From the NCBI RefSeq assembly GCF_001423085.1, contig NZ_LMNU01000012.1:256698-320697 (forward strand): a stretch of DNA of 64,000 bases, written 5' to 3'. Under the pieces are notes generated by a model. It was not told the DNA's origin. It saw only the letters and a program-made list of their open reading frames with translations, and did no database searches. The position numbers were made by a program, and so were the translations under genes. This DNA comes from Methylobacterium sp. Leaf125. GTDB taxonomy: Bacteria > Pseudomonadota > Alphaproteobacteria > Rhizobiales > Beijerinckiaceae. Shown here in pieces: positions 54,925 through 64,000 of this stretch. Within the stretch, counting starts at the first letter, position 1. Every line of letters starts with the position of its first letter.

Positions 54925-55028
54925 TGGCCTCGGAACTCGTCACGTGTAGTAATCCAGCCTTCGAACGCCCGCCCGCCAACGCCAGCGGATTACGGGTGCG
55001 TCCGCCCGTTCAACAATCGAGGCTTTCC

Positions 55029-56333
55029 ATGAGCGCCGGTACTGCTGCCGACAAGCACTTCTCCAACACCTTCTTCGCTGCTCCCCTCGCGGACGCGGAT
55101 CCGGAGATCGCCCAGGCGGTGGCCCAGGAACTCGGCCGCCAGCAGCACGAGATCGAGCTGATCGCCTCCGAGAACATCGTCTCGCGCGCAGTTCTCGAGG
55201 CGCAGGGCTCGGTGCTGACGAACAAGTACGCCGAGGGCTATCCGGGCCGTCGCTACTATGGCGGCTGCCAGTTCGTCGACATCGCCGAGAACCTGGCCAT
55301 CGATCGCGCCAAGCGCCTGTTCAACTGCGGCTTCGCCAACGTGCAGCCGAACTCCGGCAGCCAGGCGAACCAGGGCGTGTTCCTGGCCCTGATGCAGCCG
55401 GGCGACACCTTCCTCGGCCTCGACCTCGCAGCCGGCGGCCACCTCACCCACGGCGCCCCCCCGAACGTCTCCGGCAAGTGGTTCAAGCCGGTTTCCTACA
55501 CCGTGCGCCGGGACGACCAGCGCATCGACATGGAGCAGGTCGAGGCCCTCGCCCACGAGCACAAGCCCAAGGTGATCATCGCCGGCGGCTCCGGCTACCC
55601 GCGCCACTGGGACTTCGCCAAGTTCCGTGAGATCGCCGACGCCGTCGGCGCCTACTTCTTCGTCGACGCGGCCCACTTCGCGGGCCTGATCGCGGCCGGC
55701 GTGCATCCGTCGCCGTTCCCGCACGCCCACGTCGTCACCACGACGACCCACAAGACCCTGCGCGGCCCGCGCGGCGGCATGATCCTGACGAACGACGAGG
55801 CGCTGGCCAAGAAGTTCAACTCGGCGATCTTCCCCGGCATCCAGGGCGGCCCGCTCATGCACGTCATCGCCGGCAAGGCCGTGGCCTTCGGCGAAGCGCT
55901 CAAGCCCGAGTTCAAGATCTACGCCAAGCAGGTGATCGAGAACGCCAAGGCGCTGGCCGACACCCTGATGACGAGCGGCTACAACATCACCTCGGGCGGC
56001 ACCGACAACCACCTCATGCTGGTCGACCTCACCAGCAAGGGCTTGACCGGCAAGGCGGCGGAAGCGGCCCTCAGCCGCGCCGACATCACCTGCAACAAGA
56101 ACGGCGTGCCGTTCGACACGCAGAAGCCCACCATCACCTCGGGCATCCGCCTCGGCACCCCGGCCGGCACCTCGCGCGGCTTCGGCGTCGCCGAGTTCAA
56201 GCAGATCGGCAGCCTCATCGTCGAGGTTCTCGATGGCCTTGTGGCCAAGGGCGATGAGGGCGATGCCGCGGTCGAGGCGAGCGTGAAGCAGCGGGTGCAC
56301 GCCCTGACCGACCGGTTCCCGATCTACGGCTGA
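55029..56333 (+). CDS. glyA: Serine hydroxymethyltransferase
   Basis: 434 aa from ATG 55029. PLP enzyme interconverting serine and glycine with tetrahydrofolate; in methylotrophs with a serine cycle it also fixes formaldehyde-level carbon. Motifs: [39 protein letters not shown], and the Schiff-base Lys242 in [14 protein letters not shown]. Length and sequence are canonical. The frame opens upstream at 54924 but the ATG at 55029 begins the conserved protein. A hairpin terminator follows before nrdR. Confidence 0.97.
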   Translation: MSAGTAADKHFSNTFFAAPLADADPEIAQAVAQELGRQQHEIELIASENIVSRAVLEAQGSVLTNKYAEGYPGRRYYGGCQFVDIAENLAIDRAKRLFNCGFANVQPNSGSQANQGVFLALMQPGDTFLGLDLAAGGHLTHGAPPNVSGKWFKPVSYTVRRDDQRIDMEQVEALAHEHKPKVIIAGGSGYPRHWDFAKFREIADAVGAYFFVDAAHFAGLIAAGVHPSPFPHAHVVTTTTHKTLRGPRGGMILTNDEALAKKFNSAIFPGIQGGPLMHVIAGKAVAFGEALKPEFKIYAKQVIENAKALADTLMTSGYNITSGGTDNHLMLVDLTSKGLTGKAAEAALSRADITCNKNGVPFDTQKPTITSGIRLGTPAGTSRGFGVAEFKQIGSLIVEVLDGLVAKGDEGDAAVEASVKQRVHALTDRFPIYG

Positions 56334-56396
56334 GGCGCAACGCCCCGCCCACGGGCGCTCGGGGACGCTTGAACCGGCGCCCCGCACCATGCCATG

Positions 56397-56430
56397 CAAC
56401 GGCCGCGGACCATCGGGTCCGCGGCCGTTG
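56397..56430 (+). terminator. Strong hairpin terminator after glyA
   Basis: CAACGGCCGCGGACC and GGTCCGCGGCCGTTG form a perfect 15-bp stem with loop ATCG, then CCTTTTCC. It lies between the glyA stop and nrdR start. Confidence 0.88.
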
Positions 56431-56467
56431 CCTTTTCCAACGCTCCCTCTTCCCAGGTGTCCGTCCG

Positions 56468-57052
56468 ATGCGGTGTCCCTATTGCGGCGGTCCCGACACC
56501 CAGGTGAAGGATTCGCGGCCGAGCGACGACGCGGCGGCGATCCGCCGGCGCCGGGTCTGCCCGGATTGCGGCGGGCGCTTCACCACCTTCGAGCGCGTGC
56601 AGCTGCGGGAACTCACCGTGCTGAAGCGCTCGGGCAAGCGCGTGCCCTTCGACCGCGACAAGCTCCAGCGCTCGATCGGGGTCGCCCTGCGCAAGCGCCC
56701 GGTGGACCCCGAGCGGATCGAGCGCCTCGTCAGCGGCATCACCCGGCAGCTGGAGAGCAGCGGCGAGGCCGAGATCGGCAGCGAGGCCATCGGCGAACTC
56801 GTGATGGAGGGCCTGAAGGGGCTCGACGACGTCGCCTACGTGCGCTTCGCTTCGGTCTACAAGAATTTCCGCGAGGCCAGCGACTTCAAGGCGTTGCTCG
56901 GGACCCTGTCCGATCCGACCGCCGCCCCGGCCGCGACGGGCACGGGGGCACCGCGCGGGGAGGGCGGAACCGCGACCGAGGAGCCAGCCGAGGATCTCTC
57001 CGCCACGGTGACGCCGCTTCGGCCGAAGCGCCAGCCGAAGTCGCGGGCGTGA
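56468..57052 (+). CDS. nrdR: Transcriptional repressor NrdR
   Basis: 194 aa, about 40 longer than E. coli NrdR. N-terminal zinc ribbon ([28 protein letters not shown]) and an ATP-cone (about 47-137) that senses ATP/dATP. The C-terminal extension (about 150-194) is Ala/Gly/Pro-rich and basic at the end. NrdR binds paired boxes upstream of ribonucleotide reductase genes; a matching pair is present upstream of nrdJ at 32.65-32.70 kb. Its GTG-containing stop region abuts ribD. Confidence 0.95.
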   Translation: MRCPYCGGPDTQVKDSRPSDDAAAIRRRRVCPDCGGRFTTFERVQLRELTVLKRSGKRVPFDRDKLQRSIGVALRKRPVDPERIERLVSGITRQLESSGEAEIGSEAIGELVMEGLKGLDDVAYVRFASVYKNFREASDFKALLGTLSDPTAAPAATGTGAPRGEGGTATEEPAEDLSATVTPLRPKRQPKSRA

Positions 57053-57063
57053 GGGACGAAGGC

Positions 57064-57123
57064 ATGGAGACCGTCGGCATGAAGACCGTCGGGATGGAGA
57101 CCGCCGGGGTGGAGACCCTGGGC
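57064..57123 (+). repeat. Four tandem 15-bp repeats at the ribD start
   Basis: Units at 57064, 57079, 57094 and 57109 encode METVG, MKTVG, METAG and VETLG. Each begins with a potential start codon. Confidence 0.9.
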
Positions 57124-58236
57124 CGGGGCGAGACCGACCGCCGCTACATGCGCCTGGCGCTCGCCCTCGGGCACCGCAATCTCGGACGCACCTGGCCGAA
57201 TCCCTCCGTCGGCGCCGTGGTGGTGGCGGGTCCGCCCGGCGCGGAGCGGATCGTCGGGCAGGGCACGACGGCACCCGGCGGCCGCCCGCACGCGGAGCCG
57301 ACCGCCCTCGCCATGGCGGGGGAGGCGGCCCGCGGCGCAACGCTCTACGTCAGCCTCGAGCCGTGCTCCCACCACGGCCGTACCCCGCCCTGCACCGACG
57401 CCATCGTGGCGGCCGGCATCGCCCGCGTCGTCACGGCCCTGGAAGATCCCGATCCGCGGGTCGCCGGACGCGGCCACAGCCTCCTGGCCGCCGCCGGCAT
57501 CGCAGTGAACACGGGCGTCCTGGCGGAAGAGGCCGCCCGCGATCATCGCGGGCACGTCACCCGCGTGACGCGGGGTCGGCCGAGCCTGCACCTCAAGCTC
57601 GCCCAGACCCAGGATGGTTTTGCAGGCGCGCCCGCCGAGCGCCTGCGGATCACCGGGCCCATCGCCGACGGCGCCGTGCATCTCTGGCGGGCGCACGCGG
57701 ATGCGATCCTGGTCGGCATCGGCACTGCGCGAGCCGATGATCCCTCCCTGACGGTCCGGCTGCCCGGCCTGTCGGATCGCTCGCCCCTGCGCGTCGTTCT
57801 GGATTCGAGCCTGCGCCTGCTGCCCTCCACCACGCTCGTGCGCAGCGCCCGCGACGTGGAGACCCTGATCCTCACCACGCGTCGCGCGCCGGTCCACGCC
57901 AAGCGCATGCTGGCGTCCTTCGGCGTCGAGGTGGTCGGCGTCGATGCCGACGGCGCGGGACAGGTCGACCTGCACGCCGCCCTGCGGGCGCTGGCGGAGC
58001 GGGGCGTGACGCGGCTCTGCTGCGAAGGCGGCCCGCACCTCGCCGATGCTCTGGCGGGCGCCGACCTCGTCGACGTCTTCACCCTCATCACCGGACCGGG
58101 GCGGCTCGGTGACACCGGCGGCCTGCCGGCCATCGGCCCGGTGCTTCAGAAACGGCTCGACGAACACCATCTCGGGATTGTCGAATCCCGGTTGTTCGGT
58201 CCCGACCGGGCCGTCACCTACGAGCGGAGCGCCTGA
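57064..58236 (+). CDS. ribD: Bifunctional riboflavin deaminase/reductase RibD
   Basis: 390 aa from ATG 57064. N-terminal deaminase domain with zinc motifs HAEPTA and EPCSHHGRTPPC; C-terminal pyrimidine reductase domain (about 170-385) with LKLAQTQDGFAG and LCCEGGPHLADAL. It catalyses the second and third steps of riboflavin synthesis from the GTP branch. The start is ambiguous: a GTG at 57049 overlaps the nrdR stop (GTGA), and four tandem 15-bp units (57064-57123) each begin with ATG or GTG, so the exact N-terminus is uncertain. First of the rib genes here. Confidence 0.94.
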   Translation: METVGMKTVGMETAGVETLGRGETDRRYMRLALALGHRNLGRTWPNPSVGAVVVAGPPGAERIVGQGTTAPGGRPHAEPTALAMAGEAARGATLYVSLEPCSHHGRTPPCTDAIVAAGIARVVTALEDPDPRVAGRGHSLLAAAGIAVNTGVLAEEAARDHRGHVTRVTRGRPSLHLKLAQTQDGFAGAPAERLRITGPIADGAVHLWRAHADAILVGIGTARADDPSLTVRLPGLSDRSPLRVVLDSSLRLLPSTTLVRSARDVETLILTTRRAPVHAKRMLASFGVEVVGVDADGAGQVDLHAALRALAERGVTRLCCEGGPHLADALAGADLVDVFTLITGPGRLGDTGGLPAIGPVLQKRLDEHHLGIVESRLFGPDRAVTYERSA

Positions 58237-58237
58237 G

Positions 58238-58882
58238 ATGTTCACCGGTCTCGTCACGGATGTCGGAGAGGTCGTGTCGGTCGCCGGCGACGATCGCCTG
58301 CGCCGCATCCGCATCCGCTCACACTACGATCCGGCCACGATCGCGCTGGGCGCCTCCATCGCCTGCTCGGGTCCCTGCCTCACGGCGGTCGCGGTCGAGC
58401 CGACGGCGGAGGGCTGCATCTTCGCCGTCGATGCCGCGGCCGAGACGCTGGCCCGCACCCATGTGGGGACCTGGCGCGAAGGACGTCGCGTGAATCTCGA
58501 GCGCTCCCTGAAGATCGGCGACGAGCTCGGCGGGCACCTCGTCACCGGCCACGTCGATGGCCTCGCCGAACTCGTGTCCCGCGATCCCGTCACGGGCGGC
58601 GCGGGGGATCCGCAATGGGCCCCCTCGGACCGGTTCACGCTGCGGGCCCCGGCCCCGCTCGCACGCTTCATCGCGGAGAAGGGCTCCGTCTGCCTCGATG
58701 GCACCTCGCTGACGGTGAACACGGTGGATGGCGCCCTGTTCTCGGTGCTCCTCATCCCGCACACCCTGGCGGTGACCACCTGGGGCGAGCGGCGGGCCGG
58801 GGACGGGCTCAACCTCGAGGTCGACCTCATCGCCCGCTACGCCGCGCGCCTGTCCGAGAGCCGGGCCGCGGTCGAGGCCTGA
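58238..58882 (+). CDS. ribE: Riboflavin synthase, alpha chain
   Basis: 214 aa. It starts MFTGLVTDVGEV, one base after the ribD stop, so the two are coupled. Two lumazine-binding domains: the first about 1-97 (LGASIACSGPCLTAVAVEP) and the second about 98-200 (GHLVTGHVDG, KGSVCLDGTSLTVNTVDG). It converts two 6,7-dimethyl-8-ribityllumazine molecules into riboflavin and the pyrimidine precursor. Trimeric enzyme. A hairpin follows before ribH. Confidence 0.96.
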   Translation: MFTGLVTDVGEVVSVAGDDRLRRIRIRSHYDPATIALGASIACSGPCLTAVAVEPTAEGCIFAVDAAAETLARTHVGTWREGRRVNLERSLKIGDELGGHLVTGHVDGLAELVSRDPVTGGAGDPQWAPSDRFTLRAPAPLARFIAEKGSVCLDGTSLTVNTVDGALFSVLLIPHTLAVTTWGERRAGDGLNLEVDLIARYAARLSESRAAVEA

Positions 58883-58898
58883 ACGCAGCCGCGGCCAA

Positions 58899-58919
58899 GG
58901 CCCCCGATTCGCGGGGGCC
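58899..58919 (+). terminator. Hairpin between ribE and ribH
   Basis: GGCCCCCG pairs with CGGGGGCC around ATTCG, 17 bases after the ribE stop; no T-run. It may attenuate or end the ribD-ribE transcript. Confidence 0.5.
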
Positions 58920-59082
58920 GTGCTTGTCGCCAAGCCGCCCAGGGTCTATCGCTCGCGCCTGCGGGCGCAGGACACGTCCGGCCGGTCGAGCCTAGCGCGC
59001 CGACGGATCCCCCGGGGTCCCGGCGGGCGCCCGGTCCCGGCCGCTGTGCCGTCCGCCGACCGTATCCCGTGAAGGCCCCTCG

Positions 59083-59589
59083 ATGGTATCGCTCGCCTAC
59101 GCTTCCCGCACCGCTCCCGCCAACGTCAAGGGCGCGCGCGTCCTCGTGGTCGAGGCCCGCTACTACGAAGATCTCGCGGACGAGCTCCTGGCCGGTGCGG
59201 AGGGCGCCCTGGCGGCAGTCGAAGCCGTGGCCACGGTGGTGACCGTGCCGGGCGCCCTGGAGATTCCCGCCGCCATCGCGATCCTGGTCGAGGCCGCGGC
59301 CCGCGCCGGCCAGCCCTACGACGCCGTCGTGGCGCTCGGCTGCGTCATCCGCGGCGAGACGGGGCATTACGACATCGTCGCGGGCGAGAGCGCGCGGGCC
59401 CTGATGGACCTGTCCGTTACCCTGCGCCTGCCGCTGGGCAACGGCATCCTGACGGTGGAGACGGAAGCGCAGGCCCAGGCCCGCGCCCGGGTCGCCGAAC
59501 TGAACAAGGGCGGCGGTGCCGCCGAGGCCGCGCTCGCGGTGCTGTCGCTGAAGCGCGACGCGTCGGCGGCGTCGGTCGGAGAGGATTGA
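59083..59589 (+). CDS. ribH: 6,7-dimethyl-8-ribityllumazine synthase
   Basis: 168 aa. Condenses the RibD product with dihydroxybutanone phosphate. Family motifs: [35 protein letters not shown] (catalytic His) and [13 protein letters not shown]. Ends with a polar tail. A 200-base gap with a hairpin separates it from ribE. ribH-nusB-thiL follow with short gaps and form one operon. Confidence 0.96.
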   Translation: MVSLAYASRTAPANVKGARVLVVEARYYEDLADELLAGAEGALAAVEAVATVVTVPGALEIPAAIAILVEAAARAGQPYDAVVALGCVIRGETGHYDIVAGESARALMDLSVTLRLPLGNGILTVETEAQAQARARVAELNKGGGAAEAALAVLSLKRDASAASVGED

Positions 59590-59594
59590 GCATC

Positions 59595-60089
59595 ATGGCC
59601 AACGACCCCGGGATGAAGACCGCCGAACGCAGCGGCGCGCGCCTCTCCGTCGTGCAGGCGCTCTACGACATGGAGATCTCGGGCAAGGGCGTGATCGAGG
59701 CGCTCGCTGAGTTCGAGACCTTCTGGATCGGCCGCGAGGTCGACGGCATCGAGCATCCCGCCGCCGAGATCGCTTTCTTCCGCGACCTCCTGCGCGGTGT
59801 CGTCGATGAGCAGCGCGCCATCGATCCGATCCTGGACGGGGCACTGGCCGCGGGCTGGCCGCTCAAGCGCATCGAGGCGGTGCTGCGTGCCATCCTGCGG
59901 GCGGGTGCCTACGAGCTCATGTCGCGCCGCGACGTGCCGGCCCGGGTCGTCATCTCCGAATATGTCGACGTCGCCCACAGCTTCTACGGCGGCGACGAGC
60001 CGGGCATGGTCAACGGCGTCCTCGACAAGGTGGCCCGGGACGTGCGCGGCAACGAATTCGCCGGCCTGCCGGCCTCCGGCCGGGCCTGA
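59595..60089 (+). CDS. nusB: Transcription antitermination factor NusB
   Basis: 164 aa from ATG 59595, preceded by GAGGATTGA (a TTG at 59586 is an alternative). All-alpha NusB fold: SGARLSVVQALYDMEISG, then WPLKRIEAVLRAILRAGAYE and ISEYVDVAHSFYGGDEPGMVNGVLD, the conserved C-terminal helix. With NusE it recognises boxA in rRNA leaders to prevent termination. Classic neighbour of ribH. Confidence 0.96.
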   Translation: MANDPGMKTAERSGARLSVVQALYDMEISGKGVIEALAEFETFWIGREVDGIEHPAAEIAFFRDLLRGVVDEQRAIDPILDGALAAGWPLKRIEAVLRAILRAGAYELMSRRDVPARVVISEYVDVAHSFYGGDEPGMVNGVLDKVARDVRGNEFAGLPASGRA

Positions 60090-60094
60090 GCCCC

Positions 60095-61084
60095 GTGGCT
60101 CGGCCCGACGAGGACGGGCTGATCGCACGCTACTTCGCGCCCCTGGCCGGCCCCGGTGCGGACGGCCTGCGCGACGACGCCGCCACCCTGTCGCCCAGTC
60201 CCGGCTGCGACCTCGTGCTGACGGCCGACGCCATCGTGGCTGGGGTGCACTACTTTCCCGACGATCCACCGGGTTCGATCGCGCGCAAGGCCCTCGGCGT
60301 CAACGTCTCGGACCTCGCCGCCAAGGGCGCACGTCCGCGCGGCATCCTGCTGACCCTGGCCCTGCCCGATGATTGGACCGAGGCCTGGCTGGCCGCCTTC
60401 GCGGCCGGCCTCGCCGATGGCCTCGCGGCGTTCGGCCTCGACCTCCTCGGCGGCGATACCGTGCGGGCCGCCGGCCCGGCGCTCATCGGTGTGACGGCGA
60501 TCGGCGAAGTCCCGGCGGGCGGGATCGTCCGGCGCGGGACGGCGCAGGTCGGTGACCGGGTCTGCGTCAGCGGCACCATCGGGGATGCGGCCCTGGGCCT
60601 GATCCTGCGCCGACCCGATGCGCCGGCCTGGGCGGGCGCACTCGGCGCAGCGGATCGCGACGCGCTCATCGATCGCTACTGGCATCCCCGCCCGCGCATC
60701 GGCCTCGCGACGGTCCTGCGCCGCTACGTCCGGGCCGCGATGGACGTTTCGGACGGTCTCGCCGGGGATCTGACCAAGATGCTGAAGGGGGAGGGGCGCT
60801 CCGCACGGATCGAGCTCGCCCGCGTCCCGCTCTCGCCGGCCGCCGCGAGAGCCCTGGCACGGGAGCCGGCCCTCCTGACCCCGATCGTGACGGGCGGCGA
60901 CGATTACGAGATCCTCTGCGCCGTCGCACCCGGGAACCTGGACGCCTGCCTGGCGGCGGCGGCCGCCGCCGGAACACCCCTGACCTGCATCGGCACGGTC
61001 ACGGCCGGTTCCGCGGCGCCGGTCTTCCACCACGCCGACGGCACGCCGCGCGCGCTCGGAACCGGCTCCTTCAGCCACTTCTGA
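60095..61084 (+). CDS. thiL: Thiamine-monophosphate kinase
   Basis: 329 aa from a GTG five bases after the nusB stop. Phosphorylates TMP to thiamine pyrophosphate. AIRS-type ATP-binding fold: DDAATLSPSPGCDLVLTADA, NVSDLAAKGARPRGILL, GGDTVRAAG, AAMDVSDGLAGDLTKML and TGGDDYEILC. Length typical. Last gene of the rib-nusB-thiL run. Confidence 0.95.
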   Translation: MARPDEDGLIARYFAPLAGPGADGLRDDAATLSPSPGCDLVLTADAIVAGVHYFPDDPPGSIARKALGVNVSDLAAKGARPRGILLTLALPDDWTEAWLAAFAAGLADGLAAFGLDLLGGDTVRAAGPALIGVTAIGEVPAGGIVRRGTAQVGDRVCVSGTIGDAALGLILRRPDAPAWAGALGAADRDALIDRYWHPRPRIGLATVLRRYVRAAMDVSDGLAGDLTKMLKGEGRSARIELARVPLSPAAARALAREPALLTPIVTGGDDYEILCAVAPGNLDACLAAAAAAGTPLTCIGTVTAGSAAPVFHHADGTPRALGTGSFSHF

Positions 61085-61422
61085 GACGCCGGCCCCTCCG
61101 CACGGCGCCGGTCCCGACGGTCGCGAGCGGACTGCCACTCCCGCGAGAACTGATGCCGATCGCCGCGAATGCTGCGACGCACAACTATTCGCGCCTGAAA
61201 AAGCTAAGCAGCATTTGCCAGCGCCGGTGAAGTTTGGCACTCAGAGCAGGCATTCCTTGGGAGGAGATGCACAACAACAGCAACATGACGCGCAGCGGAG
61301 ACGCGCGCGCGAACGATGACCTTCGCACGCACGAAGCGCTGCGCACGCACGGAAACCACGGCCACGAAGTCCAACAACGCCACGACAGACCCGCACGGGC
61401 ATCGCCAATCAAGGACGGTCGA
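61085..61422 (+). other. hppA leader region
   Basis: About 340 bases before hppA. The hppA frame is open back to 61234, with a GGGAGGAG directly before an ATG at 61267, but that segment would encode a polar stretch without family similarity. The AT-rich part near 61190-61215 may hold the promoter. Confidence 0.4.
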
Positions 61423-63570
<2,148 letters not shown>

Positions 63571-63624
63571 ACGCGAACGACCCCCGGCGGCCTCGGGCCA
63601 CCGCGGGTCGCAACGCGTCTCGCG

Positions 63625-63651
63625 GGCCGCGGCAGGATCAGTGCCGCGGCC
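63625..63651. terminator. Hairpin between convergent hppA and oxidoreductase genes
   Basis: GGCCGCGGCA pairs perfectly with TGCCGCGGCC around GGATCAG, 11 bases from the stop of the minus-strand gene. Confidence 0.7.
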
Positions 63652-63662
63652 TTCGTCCGGTC

Positions 63663-64000
63663 TCAGGCGGCGTCCGGCATCTGGCCGAGGAGCTTGTCGA
63701 GGGTGATCGGGTAGCTTCGCACCCGCACGCCGGTGGCGTTATAGACCGCGTTGGCCACCGCCGCGCCGACACCGCAGATACCGAGCTCGCCCACCCCCTT
63801 CGCCTTCATCGGGGAGGATTGCGGATCGACCTCGTCGAGGAAGATCACCTCCTGATGCGGGATGTCGGCATGCACCGGCACCTCGTAGCCGGCCAGGTCG
63901 TGGTTCACGAAGAAGCCGCGCTTGGTGTCAACCGCGAGTTCCTCCATCAGCGCGCCGCCGACGCCCATCGTCATGCCGCCGATGACCTGGCTGCGTGCCG
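63663..64000 (-). CDS. Molybdopterin-binding subunit of a xanthine dehydrogenase/aldehyde oxidase family enzyme (3' part)
   Basis: Only the last 110 or so codons are in the window; the gene continues beyond position 64000. The sequence SQVIGGMTMGVGGALMEE, then SPMKAKGVGELGICGVGAAVANAVYNATG is the C-terminal end of the large Mo-MPT subunit, where the invariant Glu of KGVGE is the catalytic base. Such enzymes hydroxylate aldehydes or purines with a separate FAD and 2Fe-2S subunit. Substrate unknown. Confidence 0.88.
   Translation of the reverse strand, partial: ARSQVIGGMTMGVGGALMEELAVDTKRGFFVNHDLAGYEVPVHADIPHQEVIFLDEVDPQSSPMKAKGVGELGICGVGAAVANAVYNATGVRVRSYPITLDKLLGQMPDAA

Noticed and set aside
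56334..59082. FMN (RFN) riboswitch upstream of or within the rib genes
   Set aside because: None of the conserved RFN core segments was found between glyA, ribD, ribE and ribH.
61267..61422. A 52-residue N-terminal extension of HppA starting at ATG 61267
   Set aside because: The ribosome binding site touches the ATG, the peptide is polar without family similarity, and the ATG at 61423 gives the canonical N-terminus with a well-spaced AAGGA.

Overview
The window is high-GC DNA from an alphaproteobacterium. Gene content and order (B12-dependent nrdJ, an NDUFA12-type Complex I subunit, the aat / accC-accB / DsbA block, an RNase E with a long acidic insert, and glyA-nrdR-ribD-ribE-ribH-nusB-thiL-hppA) fit Methylobacterium/Methylorubrum or a close Rhizobiales relative. 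This assignment rests on recognising families and order, not on a database search.

Positions 1-14100 are accessory and partly decayed. They hold a degraded IS3-family element, a solo LuxR-type regulator, and a MacB-like tripartite efflux operon. In that operon the outer-membrane and adaptor genes carry frameshifts or stops, and the ATPase has lost a Walker A glycine. An AT-richer stretch (about 6.75-9.5 kb) follows, with a small exported protein broken by an amber codon and an unrecognised paralogous gene family of one intact copy, one amber-interrupted copy and one 3' remnant. Next come an HWE histidine kinase, a response-regulator remnant split by a complete IS481-family element with a 6-bp target duplication, a glutamine amidotransferase and a cupin protein.

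Positions 14100-28700 are a housekeeping/stress mosaic: a DHH phosphoesterase coupled to a C-terminally shortened UvsE, a YciA-type thioesterase, two GAF/PAS or membrane hybrid histidine kinases that each end in two receiver domains, a DUF421 membrane protein with its partner, a lipoprotein alpha/beta hydrolase, a CBS protein and an SLC13/ArsB-like transporter.

Positions 28700-64000 are mostly core genome. nrdJ is preceded by two NrdR-box-like sites exactly 32 bp apart, and nrdR itself lies at 56.5 kb. Then come the NDUFA12 homologue, a DUF2155 protein, aat, two paralogous small secreted proteins, accC/accB, a DsbA-like protein, an aminotransferase, RNase E, amiC and PBP1a, an AlgX-like protein, and a copper-handling locus (DUF2946 protein, YcnI-PCu(A)C fusion, TonB receptor). 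An L,D-transpeptidase, glyA, nrdR, the riboflavin genes with nusB and thiL, and the K+-independent proton-pumping pyrophosphatase hppA follow. The window ends inside a molybdopterin-binding oxidoreductase subunit. Several convergent gene pairs are separated by perfect GC-rich hairpins that look like terminators. I saw no tRNA, rRNA, CRISPR array, phage module or known riboswitch class.
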